DNA of 64,000 nucleotides from contig JAZKBR010000004.1 in the NCBI GenBank assembly GCA_040388535.1, positions 124,001 to 188,000 of the forward strand, in the 5' to 3' direction. This document shows, piece by piece, positions 1 to 8,618 of this stretch. The first letter of the stretch is position 1, and every line of letters begins with the position of its first letter. The position numbers were made by a program, and so were the translations under genes. The notes below the pieces were generated by a model that was not told the DNA's origin, ran no database searches, and saw only the letters and a list, made by a program, of their open reading frames with translations. This DNA comes from Gemmatimonadota bacterium. GTDB lineage: Bacteria; Gemmatimonadota; Gemmatimonadetes; Gemmatimonadales; GWC2-71-9.

Positions 1-741
1 CGCGAGCCCGATGAGACGGTCGGCCACATAGTTGTGGAGATACGGCTCCAGCGCGCTGGCATCGTTCCCCGCCCCCGCGATCACGACCTGGTGCCCCGGC
101 GAGGCGCGATCGAGTTCGAAGAGTGCGCGCGCCACTGCCTCCAGGTGCTGCTTCTTCTCGTTCTGGATCCGGTTGTGGAAGGCGTGTTCGCCGGTCGCGT
201 TGCTGCGGGCGCCGGCGGCATGGAATCGGCCACCGCGAGTGACTTCGGTCGTGACCTTGCGGACCACCTTGGCGGCGTACGCGGTGACTTCCCAGATCAG
301 CGCGGTCGCGCGATCCAGTGTCACCGTGAAAAGGCGACCAAACTCCTCCTCGCTCGAGGCGAGTTCGCGCACGAACGGCGTCCGATCCACAGCAAGACGA
401 GAGCGGTGCACGCGTGGCAGCGGCCGCACCTCGAACAGCTTCGCTCCCGATGAGAGGAAGATCGCCACGCCCTGCGTCTCGGGGAGCCGGTCGGCGTCGC
501 GCAGGTATTCGAGCATCAGTGCGAGGTCCGCGCGGATCGCTTCCTGCTGCGGCTTCGACCATCCCATCGAGGGCAGCGCGTATTCGAGTTCCTTGATCCG
601 GTTCTTGACCTTGACGAGATACTTGCGACGAGCGCGATCACGCGGCTCGATCTTGAGATAGCAGGTGATGACCGGATGGGTACCGGGCTTCATCCGCAGC
701 AGGTCCTTCCCGGGTGCGCGCTCTCGAGTGGTGGTGGCCAT
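1..741 (-). CDS. baeRF-family (eRF1-like) protein, 3' truncated by window edge
   Basis: The 247 visible codons run off the window at the C-terminal side. The start ATG (741-739) is preceded by GAGG about 8 bases upstream. The protein opens with MATTTRERAPGKDLLRMKPG, followed near residue 90 by the segment GVAIFLSSGAKLFEVRPLP and later by HNRIQNEKKQHLEAVARAL. This arrangement is what I recognise from the bacterial/archaeal eRF1-like (baeRF, family 10) proteins, which resemble the N-terminal and middle domains of class I release factors and are thought to act at the ribosome; direct functional data are scarce. It lies 17 bases beyond the mutase stop on the same strand and may be the last gene of that unit. 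Family assignment is by motif memory, so treat it as probable. Confidence 0.7.
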   Translation of the reverse strand, partial: MATTTRERAPGKDLLRMKPGTHPVITCYLKIEPRDRARRKYLVKVKNRIKELEYALPSMGWSKPQQEAIRADLALMLEYLRDADRLPETQGVAIFLSSGAKLFEVRPLPRVHRSRLAVDRTPFVRELASSEEEFGRLFTVTLDRATALIWEVTAYAAKVVRKVTTEVTRGGRFHAAGARSNATGEHAFHNRIQNEKKQHLEAVARALFELDRASPGHQVVIAGAGNDASALEPYLHNYVADRLIGLA

Positions 742-758
742 GATCAATCCTCGCTCTG

Positions 759-2453
759 CTAGAAGAACACGGGTTCGCGGTAGGCACCCCAGACGTCCTG
801 GAGTACGTGCCGGATCTCGTAGAGGGTACAGTAGGCACGGGCACAATCGAGCATGGCTGGAATGATGTTGACGTCGGCCCGCGCGGCAGCCTCCAGCGCG
901 GACAGGCGGGTTGCGACGAGGGCACTATCACGACTTTCGCGCATCCGGGCCATCCGGGCGCGCTGGGAGACTTCGGCTTCGGCATCGATCTTCAGGATCT
1001 CGATCGGTGCCTCGGTCTCTTCGACAAAGGCATTGAGCCCGACCACGGTCTTCTGGCCGGTCTCGACCTCCCGCTGGAACCGCGACGCCGATTGCGCGAT
1101 TTCCCGCTGGAACCATCCCGCCTCGATCGCCGGCACGACGCCGCCCAGTGTCTCCACGTGCGCGAAGATCGCCTCGGCTTCGGCCTCGAGGCGGTCAGTC
1201 AGTGCTTCGACGAGGTATGATCCGCCGAGCGGGTCGGAGGAGTTGGGGACCCCGGTCTCGTAGGCGAGGATCTGCTGGGTGCGCAATGCCACGCGCACCG
1301 CGGTCTCGGTCGGAAGCGCGAGCGTCTCGTCGAGGGCATTGGTATGCAGTGACTGGGTGCCGCCGAGGACAGCGGCCATCGCCTGATACGCCACTCGCGC
1401 CACGTTGTTCAGCGGCTGCTGCGCCGTCAGCGAAACGCCGGCTGTCTGGCAGTGGAAGCGCATCTTCAGGGAGCGCTCGTCCTGCGCGCCGTAGCGTTCC
1501 TTGAGGTGGCGCGCCCAGATCCGCCGCGCCGCGCGCATCTTCGCAATCTCTTCGAAGAAGTCGTTGTGCACGTCCCAGAAGAAGGAGAGTCGCGGCGCGA
1601 ACTGATCAACGTCGAGCCCGCGAGCCATGCCGTGCTCGACGTACGTGAAGCCGTTGGCCAGCGTGAACGCCAGCTCCTGCGCTGCCGTGGAACCCGCTTC
1701 GCGAATGTGGTAGCCGGAGATGGAGATCGAGTTCCACTTCGGCGTGTGCGTGCTGGTCCACTCGAAGAGATCAACAATGATCTTCAGCGACGGCTCCACG
1801 GGATAGATCCAGGCGTGCTGCGCGACAAACTCCTTGAGAATGTCATTCTGAATCGTGCCCTGCAGCTTCGCGATCGGAACACCTTGTCTTTCAGCCGCGG
1901 CCACGAAGAAGCAGAAGAGAATCGCCGCCGGTCCGTTGATCGTCATCGACACCGAGACCTGATCGAGCGGAATGCCGTCGAAGAGGGTCTCCATGTCGTC
2001 CAGCGAGGAGATCGCCACACCGCACTTGCCGACCTCGCCTTCCGACCGGGGATGATCGGAGTCGTAGCCCATCAGGGTCGGGAAGTCGAATGCCACCGAC
2101 AGGCCGGTCTGCCCCCGCTCGAGCAGGAACTTGTAGCGCTGGTTGGTATCCTCGGCCGTCCCGAAGCCCGCGAACTGGCGCATCGTCCAGAGGCGCCCGC
2201 GGTACATGGTTGGATGGATGCCGCGCGTGTACGGGTAGTCGCCTGGAAGCGGAGCAGCGGCGCTGACATCGAGCGGAGTGTAGACGGGCTCGATGGCAAG
2301 CCCTGAGATGGTCGTGAAATCGCTGTCGGATCGGACCGGCAGCTTCGCCGTGGCGGCCTTCCATGCCGCGATCTCGGCTCGAAGGCGAGTGAGCTCTTCC
2401 TCTTGCAAGGCGAGGCGGTCGAGTAATGAATCGTGGGATGCCAGACCGGTCAT
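759..2453 (-). CDS. B12-dependent acyl-CoA mutase large subunit (isobutyryl-CoA mutase type)
   Basis: This 564-residue protein is the catalytic TIM-barrel subunit of an adenosylcobalamin-dependent acyl-CoA mutase. It has [14 protein letters not shown] at about residues 91-104, [13 protein letters not shown] at 121-133 and [11 protein letters not shown] at 244-254. It lacks the C-terminal cobalamin-binding domain, so a separate small subunit must exist outside the window. The residues matching Tyr89 and Arg207 of methylmalonyl-CoA mutase are Phe94 and Gln212; their spacing (118) and the distance to His249 (37) match the reference enzyme exactly. Phe/Gln is the pair known for isobutyryl-CoA mutase. 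Length also fits IcmA (about 566). The start ATG overlaps the upstream meaB stop (ATGA), so the two are translationally coupled. Automatic annotation would probably call it methylmalonyl-CoA mutase. Confidence 0.9.
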   Translation of the reverse strand: MTGLASHDSLLDRLALQEEELTRLRAEIAAWKAATAKLPVRSDSDFTTISGLAIEPVYTPLDVSAAAPLPGDYPYTRGIHPTMYRGRLWTMRQFAGFGTAEDTNQRYKFLLERGQTGLSVAFDFPTLMGYDSDHPRSEGEVGKCGVAISSLDDMETLFDGIPLDQVSVSMTINGPAAILFCFFVAAAERQGVPIAKLQGTIQNDILKEFVAQHAWIYPVEPSLKIIVDLFEWTSTHTPKWNSISISGYHIREAGSTAAQELAFTLANGFTYVEHGMARGLDVDQFAPRLSFFWDVHNDFFEEIAKMRAARRIWARHLKERYGAQDERSLKMRFHCQTAGVSLTAQQPLNNVARVAYQAMAAVLGGTQSLHTNALDETLALPTETAVRVALRTQQILAYETGVPNSSDPLGGSYLVEALTDRLEAEAEAIFAHVETLGGVVPAIEAGWFQREIAQSASRFQREVETGQKTVVGLNAFVEETEAPIEILKIDAEAEVSQRARMARMRESRDSALVATRLSALEAAARADVNIIPAMLDCARAYCTLYEIRHVLQDVWGAYREPVFF

Positions 2454-3490
2454 ACCCGGGCTCCTTCCTTCAGCGTGGCGACGATCTCGGCTGCCAGTTC
2501 ATACGGGCTCAGCTGCCCGGCGGTGACATCGTCGAGGCGCGCGGCGATGGCGTCCTCGGCGTGTGATTCCTGCCAGACCCAGCGGCGCGTCGCACGATCG
2601 ACGACTTCCCGGGTCCGTTCGGCGAGGCGTTCGCGACGCCGCTGCTCGAGCACCCCACTGCCCTGCATCCATTCCCAGTGCTGATCGAGCGCGGCAACGA
2701 GTTCCGCGACCCCCTCGCCCTTGGCCGCGACGCCGAGGAGCACGGGGGCTCGCCAGCCATCGTCGGCGGGATGGCCATCAGTCGCAGTCGGCGCGGGCCT
2801 GCTCTTCATCGCGCCGTGATGCGCCGGGACATTCCGATGCGCCTTGCCGAGTCGCAGGTCGAGTGCCAACTCCACCTCGCGGCGCACCTTGTCCGCACCG
2901 GGCCGATCCGCCTTGTTCACCAGGAAGCAATCCGCGACTTCCATCACACCCGATTTGAGCGCCTGAATGCCGTCGCCCGACTCCGGCACAAGCACCAGCA
3001 CGGTGCTGTCCGCCATCCGGGCGACGTCCAGCTCCGATTGCCCGACACCGACGGTCTCCACGAGGATACGATCAAATCCTGCGGCGTCGAGGAGGTCGCA
3101 GACTTCACGGGTCGCGGTTGCCAGCCCGCCGAGGGAGCCTCGGGTCGCCATCGACCGGATATACACACCTGGATCGAGGGCGATCTGCTCCATCCGGATG
3201 CGATCGCCAAGGAGAGCACCACCCGAGAAGGGGGAGGTCGGATCGACGGCGACAACCGCAACACGGAGGCCGGCCGCTCGGTAGGCTGAAACGAGTCGTT
3301 CGGTGAGGGTGGACTTCCCGGCCCCCGGCGGGCCGGTAATGCCGATCCGTCGGGCGCGCCCGAGCCTGGGATGGATCGCTGCGAGGAGCTCTTCGAAGCC
3401 ACTGCGACCGTTTTCCACCACCGAGACCGCGCGAGCCAGCGCTGCGACCTTTCCAGCGAGCAATTGCGTCAACAGCGGATCATCGGCCAT
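2450..3490 (-). CDS. meaB: MeaB-type GTPase, chaperone of acyl-CoA mutase
   Basis: G3E-family P-loop GTPase that protects and reloads B12-dependent acyl-CoA mutases. The P-loop reads [12 protein letters not shown] near residue 50. [27 protein letters not shown] (switch II region) and NKADRPGA (NKxD base-specificity motif) follow in the expected order. About 346 residues from ATG 3490, within the usual family range; a GTG at 3505 would add five residues. It sits directly upstream of the mutase large subunit with a 4-base overlap, the classic genomic association. The gap to mgtE holds a possible promoter whose -10-like TAATTT lies 5 bases before the ATG. Confidence 0.95.
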   Translation of the reverse strand: MADDPLLTQLLAGKVAALARAVSVVENGRSGFEELLAAIHPRLGRARRIGITGPPGAGKSTLTERLVSAYRAAGLRVAVVAVDPTSPFSGGALLGDRIRMEQIALDPGVYIRSMATRGSLGGLATATREVCDLLDAAGFDRILVETVGVGQSELDVARMADSTVLVLVPESGDGIQALKSGVMEVADCFLVNKADRPGADKVRREVELALDLRLGKAHRNVPAHHGAMKSRPAPTATDGHPADDGWRAPVLLGVAAKGEGVAELVAALDQHWEWMQGSGVLEQRRRERLAERTREVVDRATRRWVWQESHAEDAIAARLDDVTAGQLSPYELAAEIVATLKEGARV

Positions 3491-3495
3491 GCCGG

Positions 3496-3525
3496 AAATT
3501 ACCACTATTACAGGAGTTAGAGCAA
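3496..3525 (-). promoter_or_regulatory. putative meaB promoter, near-leaderless
   Basis: Read on the minus strand: TTGCTC (3525-3520), an 18-base spacer, then TAATTT (3501-3496), followed after 5 bases by the meaB ATG (3490). The -35 overlaps the end of mgtE. If used, the transcript would start at or next to the start codon. Seen by eye only; no expression evidence. Confidence 0.35.
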
Positions 3526-4857
3526 AATCGCCGTGGCAAGTCCGAGCAGGAGGCCAAAGCCGCAGACATCCGTGAACGTGGTCACGAAGATCGAGGATGC
3601 AATGGCCGGATCGACCCCGAGTCGCTCAAGCACTACCGGGATGAAAGACCCGGCGAACCCGGCGACAAAGAGGTTGCCGCTCAAGGCCAGGAAGACCACC
3701 AGACCCATCCGCCAGGTCGAGCCGAGGAGCACCGACACGGCGGCAACCACGATCCCGATGGCGACGCCGTTGATGATGCCCACCAGAATTTCCTTGGTGA
3801 TGATCGCCCGGCTCTGGTCGATGGGGACCTGCCCCAGGGAGAGACGACGTACTGACACTGCCAGCGCCTGCGTTCCGGCATTGCCCCCCATGCCGGCGAC
3901 GATCGGCATCCAGATCGCCAGGGACGGGATGCTCGCGATCGAGTCGTTGAAGTACAGCACCACTGCCGCCGCGAGAAATGCCGTCAGCAGGTTGACATAG
4001 AGCCACGGCAAGCGACTCCGCACCGAACTCGACCATCGGGCCGACAGTTCTTCGTCCGGGGAAACGCCGCCGAAGCGCAGCAGGTCCTCGGTCGCCTCGG
4101 CTTCCGATACGTCGCTGACGTCGTCGTAGGTGACCCGGCCGAGCAGCCTGCCATTCGGGTCCACGACCGGAAGCGCGACCAGGTCGTACCGCGACATGAT
4201 ACGGGCGACCTCTTCCTGGTCGACTTCGGCCCCGACGCGGATGTCGGCATCCTCCATCACATCGCGCACCAACCGCGATTGCAATGTGATCACCAGCTGC
4301 TTGAAGGAGAGCGACCCCACCAGGCGGCGCGCGGTATCGACGACGAAGATCTCCGTGACATCATCAACATCTTCGGCCTGCCGCCGCACCGCCTCGAGCG
4401 CCAGCGCCACCGTATCGAGGTCGGTCACAGTGACGAGGTGGGTCGTCATCAGACCGCCGGCCGTCTCCTCATCGTAGCGAAGGAGTCGGTCGACGTCAGC
4501 GCGATCCTCGACGCCGGCAAGGATGCGCTCCTGCTCTTCGGGCTCGAGTTCACCGAGGAGGTCTGCCGCGTCGTCATCTTCGAGTTCGTCGACGATCTCG
4601 GCGGCTTGCTCGGTATCGAGCGCCGCCATGATCTCCTCGGCGTGCGCTTCGGCCGGCAGTTCGACCAGTGCTTGTGAGGAAAGCTCGGGCGGCAGCACGC
4701 GCACCAGTTCCAGACGCTCGTCCTCATCCAGCGAGGCCAACACGTCGGCGAGGTCGGCCGGCTCGAGTTCCCAGGCGCGCTGGACGAAGGTCTCGATTCG
4801 CCCTTCGCGGACCAGCAAGACCAGTTCGTCGAGTCGGCTTTCGGGGGTGCTGCTCAT
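3517..4857 (-). CDS. mgtE: magnesium transporter MgtE
   Basis: 446 residues with the MgtE order: an acidic helical N-domain (about 1-130, with repeated LADVLASLDEDE-like helices), a tandem CBS-pair domain (about 135-260; TVTDLDTVALALEAV and MSRYDLVALPVVDPNGRLLGRVTYDDV), and a membrane domain of five hydrophobic segments (about 285-446). The membrane part has the PIVAGMGGNAGTQALAVSVR segment that lines the pore. MgtE is a Mg2+ channel gated by Mg2+ binding to the cytosolic domains. Its start codon overlaps the stop of the upstream CNNM/CorC gene (4 bases), making a three-gene divalent-cation module. Length is typical. Confidence 0.97.
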   Translation of the reverse strand: MSSTPESRLDELVLLVREGRIETFVQRAWELEPADLADVLASLDEDERLELVRVLPPELSSQALVELPAEAHAEEIMAALDTEQAAEIVDELEDDDAADLLGELEPEEQERILAGVEDRADVDRLLRYDEETAGGLMTTHLVTVTDLDTVALALEAVRRQAEDVDDVTEIFVVDTARRLVGSLSFKQLVITLQSRLVRDVMEDADIRVGAEVDQEEVARIMSRYDLVALPVVDPNGRLLGRVTYDDVSDVSEAEATEDLLRFGGVSPDEELSARWSSSVRSRLPWLYVNLLTAFLAAAVVLYFNDSIASIPSLAIWMPIVAGMGGNAGTQALAVSVRRLSLGQVPIDQSRAIITKEILVGIINGVAIGIVVAAVSVLLGSTWRMGLVVFLALSGNLFVAGFAGSFIPVVLERLGVDPAIASSIFVTTFTDVCGFGLLLGLATAILL

Positions 4858-6044
4858 CCGCTGATCCGGTCGAGATCCAGCGGCGTCGCGGTGCCGCGGC
4901 GTACCACCAGGCGTTCGATGCGAGTCGGCGACGCCGCCATCACGTCGATCTCCAGGCCCCGCAGGGCGAAGCGCTCACCGGCGACAGGAATTCGACCGAC
5001 CAACTCGGCGAGCAGCCCACCGAACGATGCGGCACCACGCGCCGGCAATTGCACTCCGAAATGCTGAGCCACCATGCCTGGAGCTTCTGAGCCATCGAGC
5101 TCGAGCAGGGAGCCTGACGCGGCAGCGACCACAGGCGAGTCGCTCTCGCCTTCGTCGGAGATCTCGCCGATAAGTCCCTCGAGCAGGTCTTCGAAGGTCA
5201 CCAGCCCGGCCGTGCCCCCGAATTCGTCTAGCACGATTGCGAGATGGCGATGATCGCGTTGCATGTCGAGCAACAGGTCCCCGGCGAGTCGGCTCACGGG
5301 AGCGTACGACACGGGCCGCACCGGTAGCACGTCATCGGGCCGCTGTTTGAAGAGGTCGAACGCGTGCACCATTCCGGTGATGTCGTCGAGGGTTCCGCGA
5401 TAGACCGGAATACGGGTGTATCCCGATTCCGCGAACGTCGCGAGGACCTGGGCGTGCGTGGCATCCGCCGGGACTGCGATCATTTCGGTCCGGGGTGTCA
5501 TGATCTCGCGCACCGACCGTTCGGCGAAGGTCATCACCCCACCGACCATCACCAGTTCCTCACCACCGAGCCCGTTGGCCGTTCCCTCGCGGGCGAGCGC
5601 ACGGACATCGTCGGCAGGATCGCTGTTGCGTGCCGGGAGCACGAAGGCGAGGAGTGCGCTCCAGCTTCGGAGGACCGGCCCCAGCCACTCGAGCGTCCGC
5701 TCGGCGCGCGTTTCCGTAAACCAGCGCGGCAGCAGATAACCGCCGAGCAGGGTGGTCGGCACCAGCAGGAAGGCGATGATGGGCACGAGCTGCGGCAGCA
5801 GCAGGTCGCCGAGCAGCCCGGGTACGACTGCGCCGACGAGAGCCACGCCCAGCGACGTTGCCGCAACCGAGGCCGCGACCTGCCGCTGTGTCACGGAGAC
5901 CCAGTCGAGCGAGTCGTCGCCGCCACGCAGCCGCCGCGAGATGGTTTCCGAGAGAGTGGCGCGCGCGGTTGTCACCAGGGCCGCGGCGCCTGAGGAGCCG
6001 AAGAACGCCACTGCCAGGCCAGCGATCAGCAGGAGCCAGTTCAT
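4854..6044 (-). CDS. CNNM/CorC (HlyC) family protein, DUF21-CBS-CorC_HlyC
   Basis: 396 residues. The N-terminal DUF21 membrane domain (about 1-135) has four hydrophobic segments, starting MNWLLLIAGLAVAFFGSSG. It is followed by a CBS pair (IMTPRTEMIAVPADATHAQVL, then LLLDMQRDHRHLAIVLDEFG with GTAGLVTFEDLLEGLIGEI) and a C-terminal CorC_HlyC domain. The family is linked to Mg2+/Co2+ export and the old name hemolysin C is misleading. It is the second of two tandem paralogs: its ATG overlaps the stop of the upstream copy, and its own stop overlaps the mgtE start. The arrangement implies coordinated production of an exporter-type pair with the MgtE importer; the transported ion is not shown by sequence. 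Confidence 0.93.
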   Translation of the reverse strand: MNWLLLIAGLAVAFFGSSGAAALVTTARATLSETISRRLRGGDDSLDWVSVTQRQVAASVAATSLGVALVGAVVPGLLGDLLLPQLVPIIAFLLVPTTLLGGYLLPRWFTETRAERTLEWLGPVLRSWSALLAFVLPARNSDPADDVRALAREGTANGLGGEELVMVGGVMTFAERSVREIMTPRTEMIAVPADATHAQVLATFAESGYTRIPVYRGTLDDITGMVHAFDLFKQRPDDVLPVRPVSYAPVSRLAGDLLLDMQRDHRHLAIVLDEFGGTAGLVTFEDLLEGLIGEISDEGESDSPVVAAASGSLLELDGSEAPGMVAQHFGVQLPARGAASFGGLLAELVGRIPVAGERFALRGLEIDVMAASPTRIERLVVRRGTATPLDLDRISG

Positions 6045-7234
6045 TGGCCCGCCTCCTGCGCGATCGGAATCTCCGCCGTGTGCGGCGCCCAGAACGCAAC
6101 CCGACGGATGCGTCGCCGGACCACGAGTTCGACCACCACTCTCCAGCCGTCGATTTCCATGGCCTCGCCGGTGCGAGGCACACGGCCCAGCGCCGCGAGA
6201 ATCAATCCGCCGACGGTAGCGACATCCTCTCGCTCGAAGTCGTGTTCGAGTTCAGCTTCCAGATCGGCGAGCGGGATCCCGCCCTCGACGACCCAGTGGC
6301 CATCGGGTAGCTGCTGAACCGGCTTCACCTCGTCGACATCGTGCTCGTCCTGGATTTCGCCGACGATCTGCTCAAGGATGTCCTCAAGCGTGACCAGCCC
6401 GGCGGTGCCACCGAACTCGTCGACGACGACGGCGAGATGCCCGGGTCCGCGCTGGAAGTCGCGCAGTTGCCGGTCGAGCGTCTTGGCTGTCGGGACGAAC
6501 GAGGCCGGGCGAATCAGCGTCTGCCACTGATCGGTTGGCCGTGTTGCCGCGTAGAGCCGCGGCAGGACGTCCTTCGCGTATATCACCCCGATCACGGCGT
6601 CCGGGTGTCCGTCGAGCACCAGGAGTCGCGCGTGTTCGCTCCGCCGGAGCGTCGCGACCACCTGCGCCTCGGTCTCGTCGACCTGCACCGCGATGATGTC
6701 GAGTCGAGGCGTCATCACCTCGGCCACTTGCATCTCTGCCAGCGAGAAGACCCCGAGGGCCATCTCCTGCGGCGAGTGCCCGTCGGGCCGGGCGGTGACG
6801 CGGGAGGGATCAACCCGACCGCCGTCAAATCGCGTCGCCATCCAGAGCAGCGGCGCGAAGATGGGTCGGGACGCCAGCGCGAGCTGGCGAGCATACGGAA
6901 CAATTTCAGGCGCCAGTGTCGCCAGCAGTCGCGGCGCCAGATCGCCGACGGTCCAGACGAGCACGGTGACGAGCAGCACGCGGATCAGTGCGAGAGCCGG
7001 CGGATACGCCCACCAGCCGACCGCGGTGCCCGCAATCGCGGCCGCGGCCGTCATCGAGGCAAGATGGATGACGTGCAGCACGCGTTCGGGAGGGAGTTCG
7101 TCTGCGCTGGGGTCGCGAGCGAGTGCCCGCGCACCGAGTTCGGTATCACCTTCGCCGGCGAGCGCCACGAGGCCGGCCCAGAGCATCATCAGGCCGGCAA
7201 TCGCAGGCCAGAGTGCCTGGAGCAGCGCCGTCAC
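6041..7234 (-). CDS. CNNM/CorC (HlyC) family protein, upstream paralog
   Basis: About 397 residues from GTG 7234, chosen because it makes a GTGA overlap with the ybeY stop, as many neighbours do; a start at 7270 would overlap ybeY by 40 bases. The DUF21 region is divergent, with hydrophobic segments near residues 1-25, 50-75 and 80-105. The CBS pair (VMTPRLDIIAVQVDETEAQVV and FQRGPGHLAVVVDEFGGTAG) and the CorC_HlyC tail are clear. It resembles the downstream gene along its whole length, so the two are probably an ancient tandem duplication that may work as a heteromer. A role in Mg2+/Co2+ efflux is inferred from family and from the adjacent mgtE. Confidence 0.9.
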   Translation of the reverse strand: MTALLQALWPAIAGLMMLWAGLVALAGEGDTELGARALARDPSADELPPERVLHVIHLASMTAAAAIAGTAVGWWAYPPALALIRVLLVTVLVWTVGDLAPRLLATLAPEIVPYARQLALASRPIFAPLLWMATRFDGGRVDPSRVTARPDGHSPQEMALGVFSLAEMQVAEVMTPRLDIIAVQVDETEAQVVATLRRSEHARLLVLDGHPDAVIGVIYAKDVLPRLYAATRPTDQWQTLIRPASFVPTAKTLDRQLRDFQRGPGHLAVVVDEFGGTAGLVTLEDILEQIVGEIQDEHDVDEVKPVQQLPDGHWVVEGGIPLADLEAELEHDFEREDVATVGGLILAALGRVPRTGEAMEIDGWRVVVELVVRRRIRRVAFWAPHTAEIPIAQEAGQ

Positions 7235-7662
7235 GTCAGCAGCCCGACGTAGTGTTCCTGCTTCTGCCACATCGGTGACCGGGTCCGCTCTTCCCCCTCG
7301 GGATGATCGAACCCGAGGACGTGCAAGGTGCCGTGCACGACCAGTCGCACCAGCTCTTCGCGCACCCGAATGCCGCGACTGTGTGCTTCACGAGCCGCGA
7401 CCGAGGGACAGATATAGAGATCACCGGTGAGAGAACCGTCGGGCAAAGGCAGCGCAAACGAGATGACGTCGGTAGGCCAGTCGTGGTCCTTGTACTCCGC
7501 GTTGAGTGCCCGCATCCGTCGGGGCCCAAGGAAGGTGACCACGAATGCGGCGTCGCGACGCTCGCCCTCGAGCACCCGCGCAACCGCCTCACGAACGACG
7601 CGCGCCGGCAGCTTCCCTGCGGTGCCACCCACCACCACCTCGGCGTGCGCGGGGCGACTCAT
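7231..7662 (-). CDS. ybeY: rRNA maturation endoribonuclease YbeY
   Basis: 143 residues from ATG 7662, whose A is shared with the phoH stop (TGATG); a TTG at 7665 is an alternative. The zinc motif HGTLHVLGFDHPEGE sits near residue 112, giving the three His ligands of the UPF0054 family, and the preceding segment LNAEYKDHDWPTDVISFALP is also typical. YbeY is a metal-dependent RNase needed for 16S rRNA 3' maturation and 70S quality control. The phoH-ybeY order followed by a CorC gene is a widely conserved arrangement, so both context and motif support the call. Confidence 0.96.
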   Translation of the reverse strand: MSRPAHAEVVVGGTAGKLPARVVREAVARVLEGERRDAAFVVTFLGPRRMRALNAEYKDHDWPTDVISFALPLPDGSLTGDLYICPSVAAREAHSRGIRVREELVRLVVHGTLHVLGFDHPEGEERTRSPMWQKQEHYVGLLT

Positions 7663-8618
7663 CAACCCGCCTGATCCTCCGCGTACGCGCGGATGATGTC
7701 ACGCACCAGGCGATGGCGCACGACGTCCTCATCGGTAAGGTAGTGAAAGCCGATTCCTTCGATCCCGGGAAGGACACGTTCGATCTGCACCAGGCCGCTG
7801 TCTTCCCGCCGTGGCAAATCGATCTGCGTCTTGTCGCCGGTCACTACCACTTTGCTGTTCACGCCAAGACGGGTCAGGAACATCTTCATCTGGGCGATGG
7901 TGGCGTTCTGCGCCTCATCGAGGATGATGAATGCGTCCGCGAGCGTCCGGCCGCGCATGTAGGCCAGCGGTGCGATCTCGATGGTGCGAGTCTCGAGGGC
8001 CTTCTGCACCTTTTCGTGCGGCATCATGTCTTCGAGCGCATCATAGAGCGGACGCAGATACGGATCCACCTTCTGCTGCAGGTCGCCGGGAAGGAAACCG
8101 AGCGACTCGCCCGCTTCGACGGCGGGACGCGCGAGGACGATACGCTTGACCCGCTTCCGTGCCAGCGCTTCAACGGCCTTGGCCACTGCGAGATAGGTCT
8201 TGCCGGTGCCGGCCGGCCCGATGCCGATCACGATGTCGTGATTGTTGATGACGTTGAGGTACTCGCGCTGGCCAGCGGTTTTCGCAACGATCGCGCGACG
8301 CATCCCCGGAATGATCACCTTGAGCCCATCACCGGCCGTGGCGACTTCGGCCACGTGACCGTCGCTGGCGAGGCGATAGACATCTTCGGGCTCGATCGGC
8401 TGCCCCGCGCGCGCGAGATCGATGAAGCCCTGCACAACGGGAGTGGCGCGTTCGATCTGCGCGAGGGAACCGATCAGAGTGATGGCATCGCCACGCTGGG
8501 AGATCCGCACACCGATGGCACGCTGGATCTCGGCGAAGTTGGCTTCGTTGACGCCGGCAAGGAGAAGTGGATCCGCCCCTTCGGCATTCAGTGTGTGGCG
8601 GATGTCCTCACTATGCAT
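7662..8618 (-). CDS. phoH: PhoH-family ATPase (YbeZ-like)
   Basis: 318 residues: an N-terminal KH-like segment (about 10-85, with IGVRISQRGDAITLIGSLA) and a P-loop ATPase core with GIGPAGTGKTYLAVAKAVEAL near residue 140 and the Walker B IILDEAQNAT near 225. The segment VVTGDKTQIDLPRREDSGL matches sensor/motif III of the family. PhoH proteins are predicted RNA-linked ATPases or helicases that work with YbeY; here ybeY follows immediately. The start ATG at 8618 overlaps the last 8 bases of aspS. The phosphate-starvation name comes from E. coli and need not apply here. Confidence 0.95.
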   Translation of the reverse strand: MHSEDIRHTLNAEGADPLLLAGVNEANFAEIQRAIGVRISQRGDAITLIGSLAQIERATPVVQGFIDLARAGQPIEPEDVYRLASDGHVAEVATAGDGLKVIIPGMRRAIVAKTAGQREYLNVINNHDIVIGIGPAGTGKTYLAVAKAVEALARKRVKRIVLARPAVEAGESLGFLPGDLQQKVDPYLRPLYDALEDMMPHEKVQKALETRTIEIAPLAYMRGRTLADAFIILDEAQNATIAQMKMFLTRLGVNSKVVVTGDKTQIDLPRREDSGLVQIERVLPGIEGIGFHYLTDEDVVRHRLVRDIIRAYAEDQAG

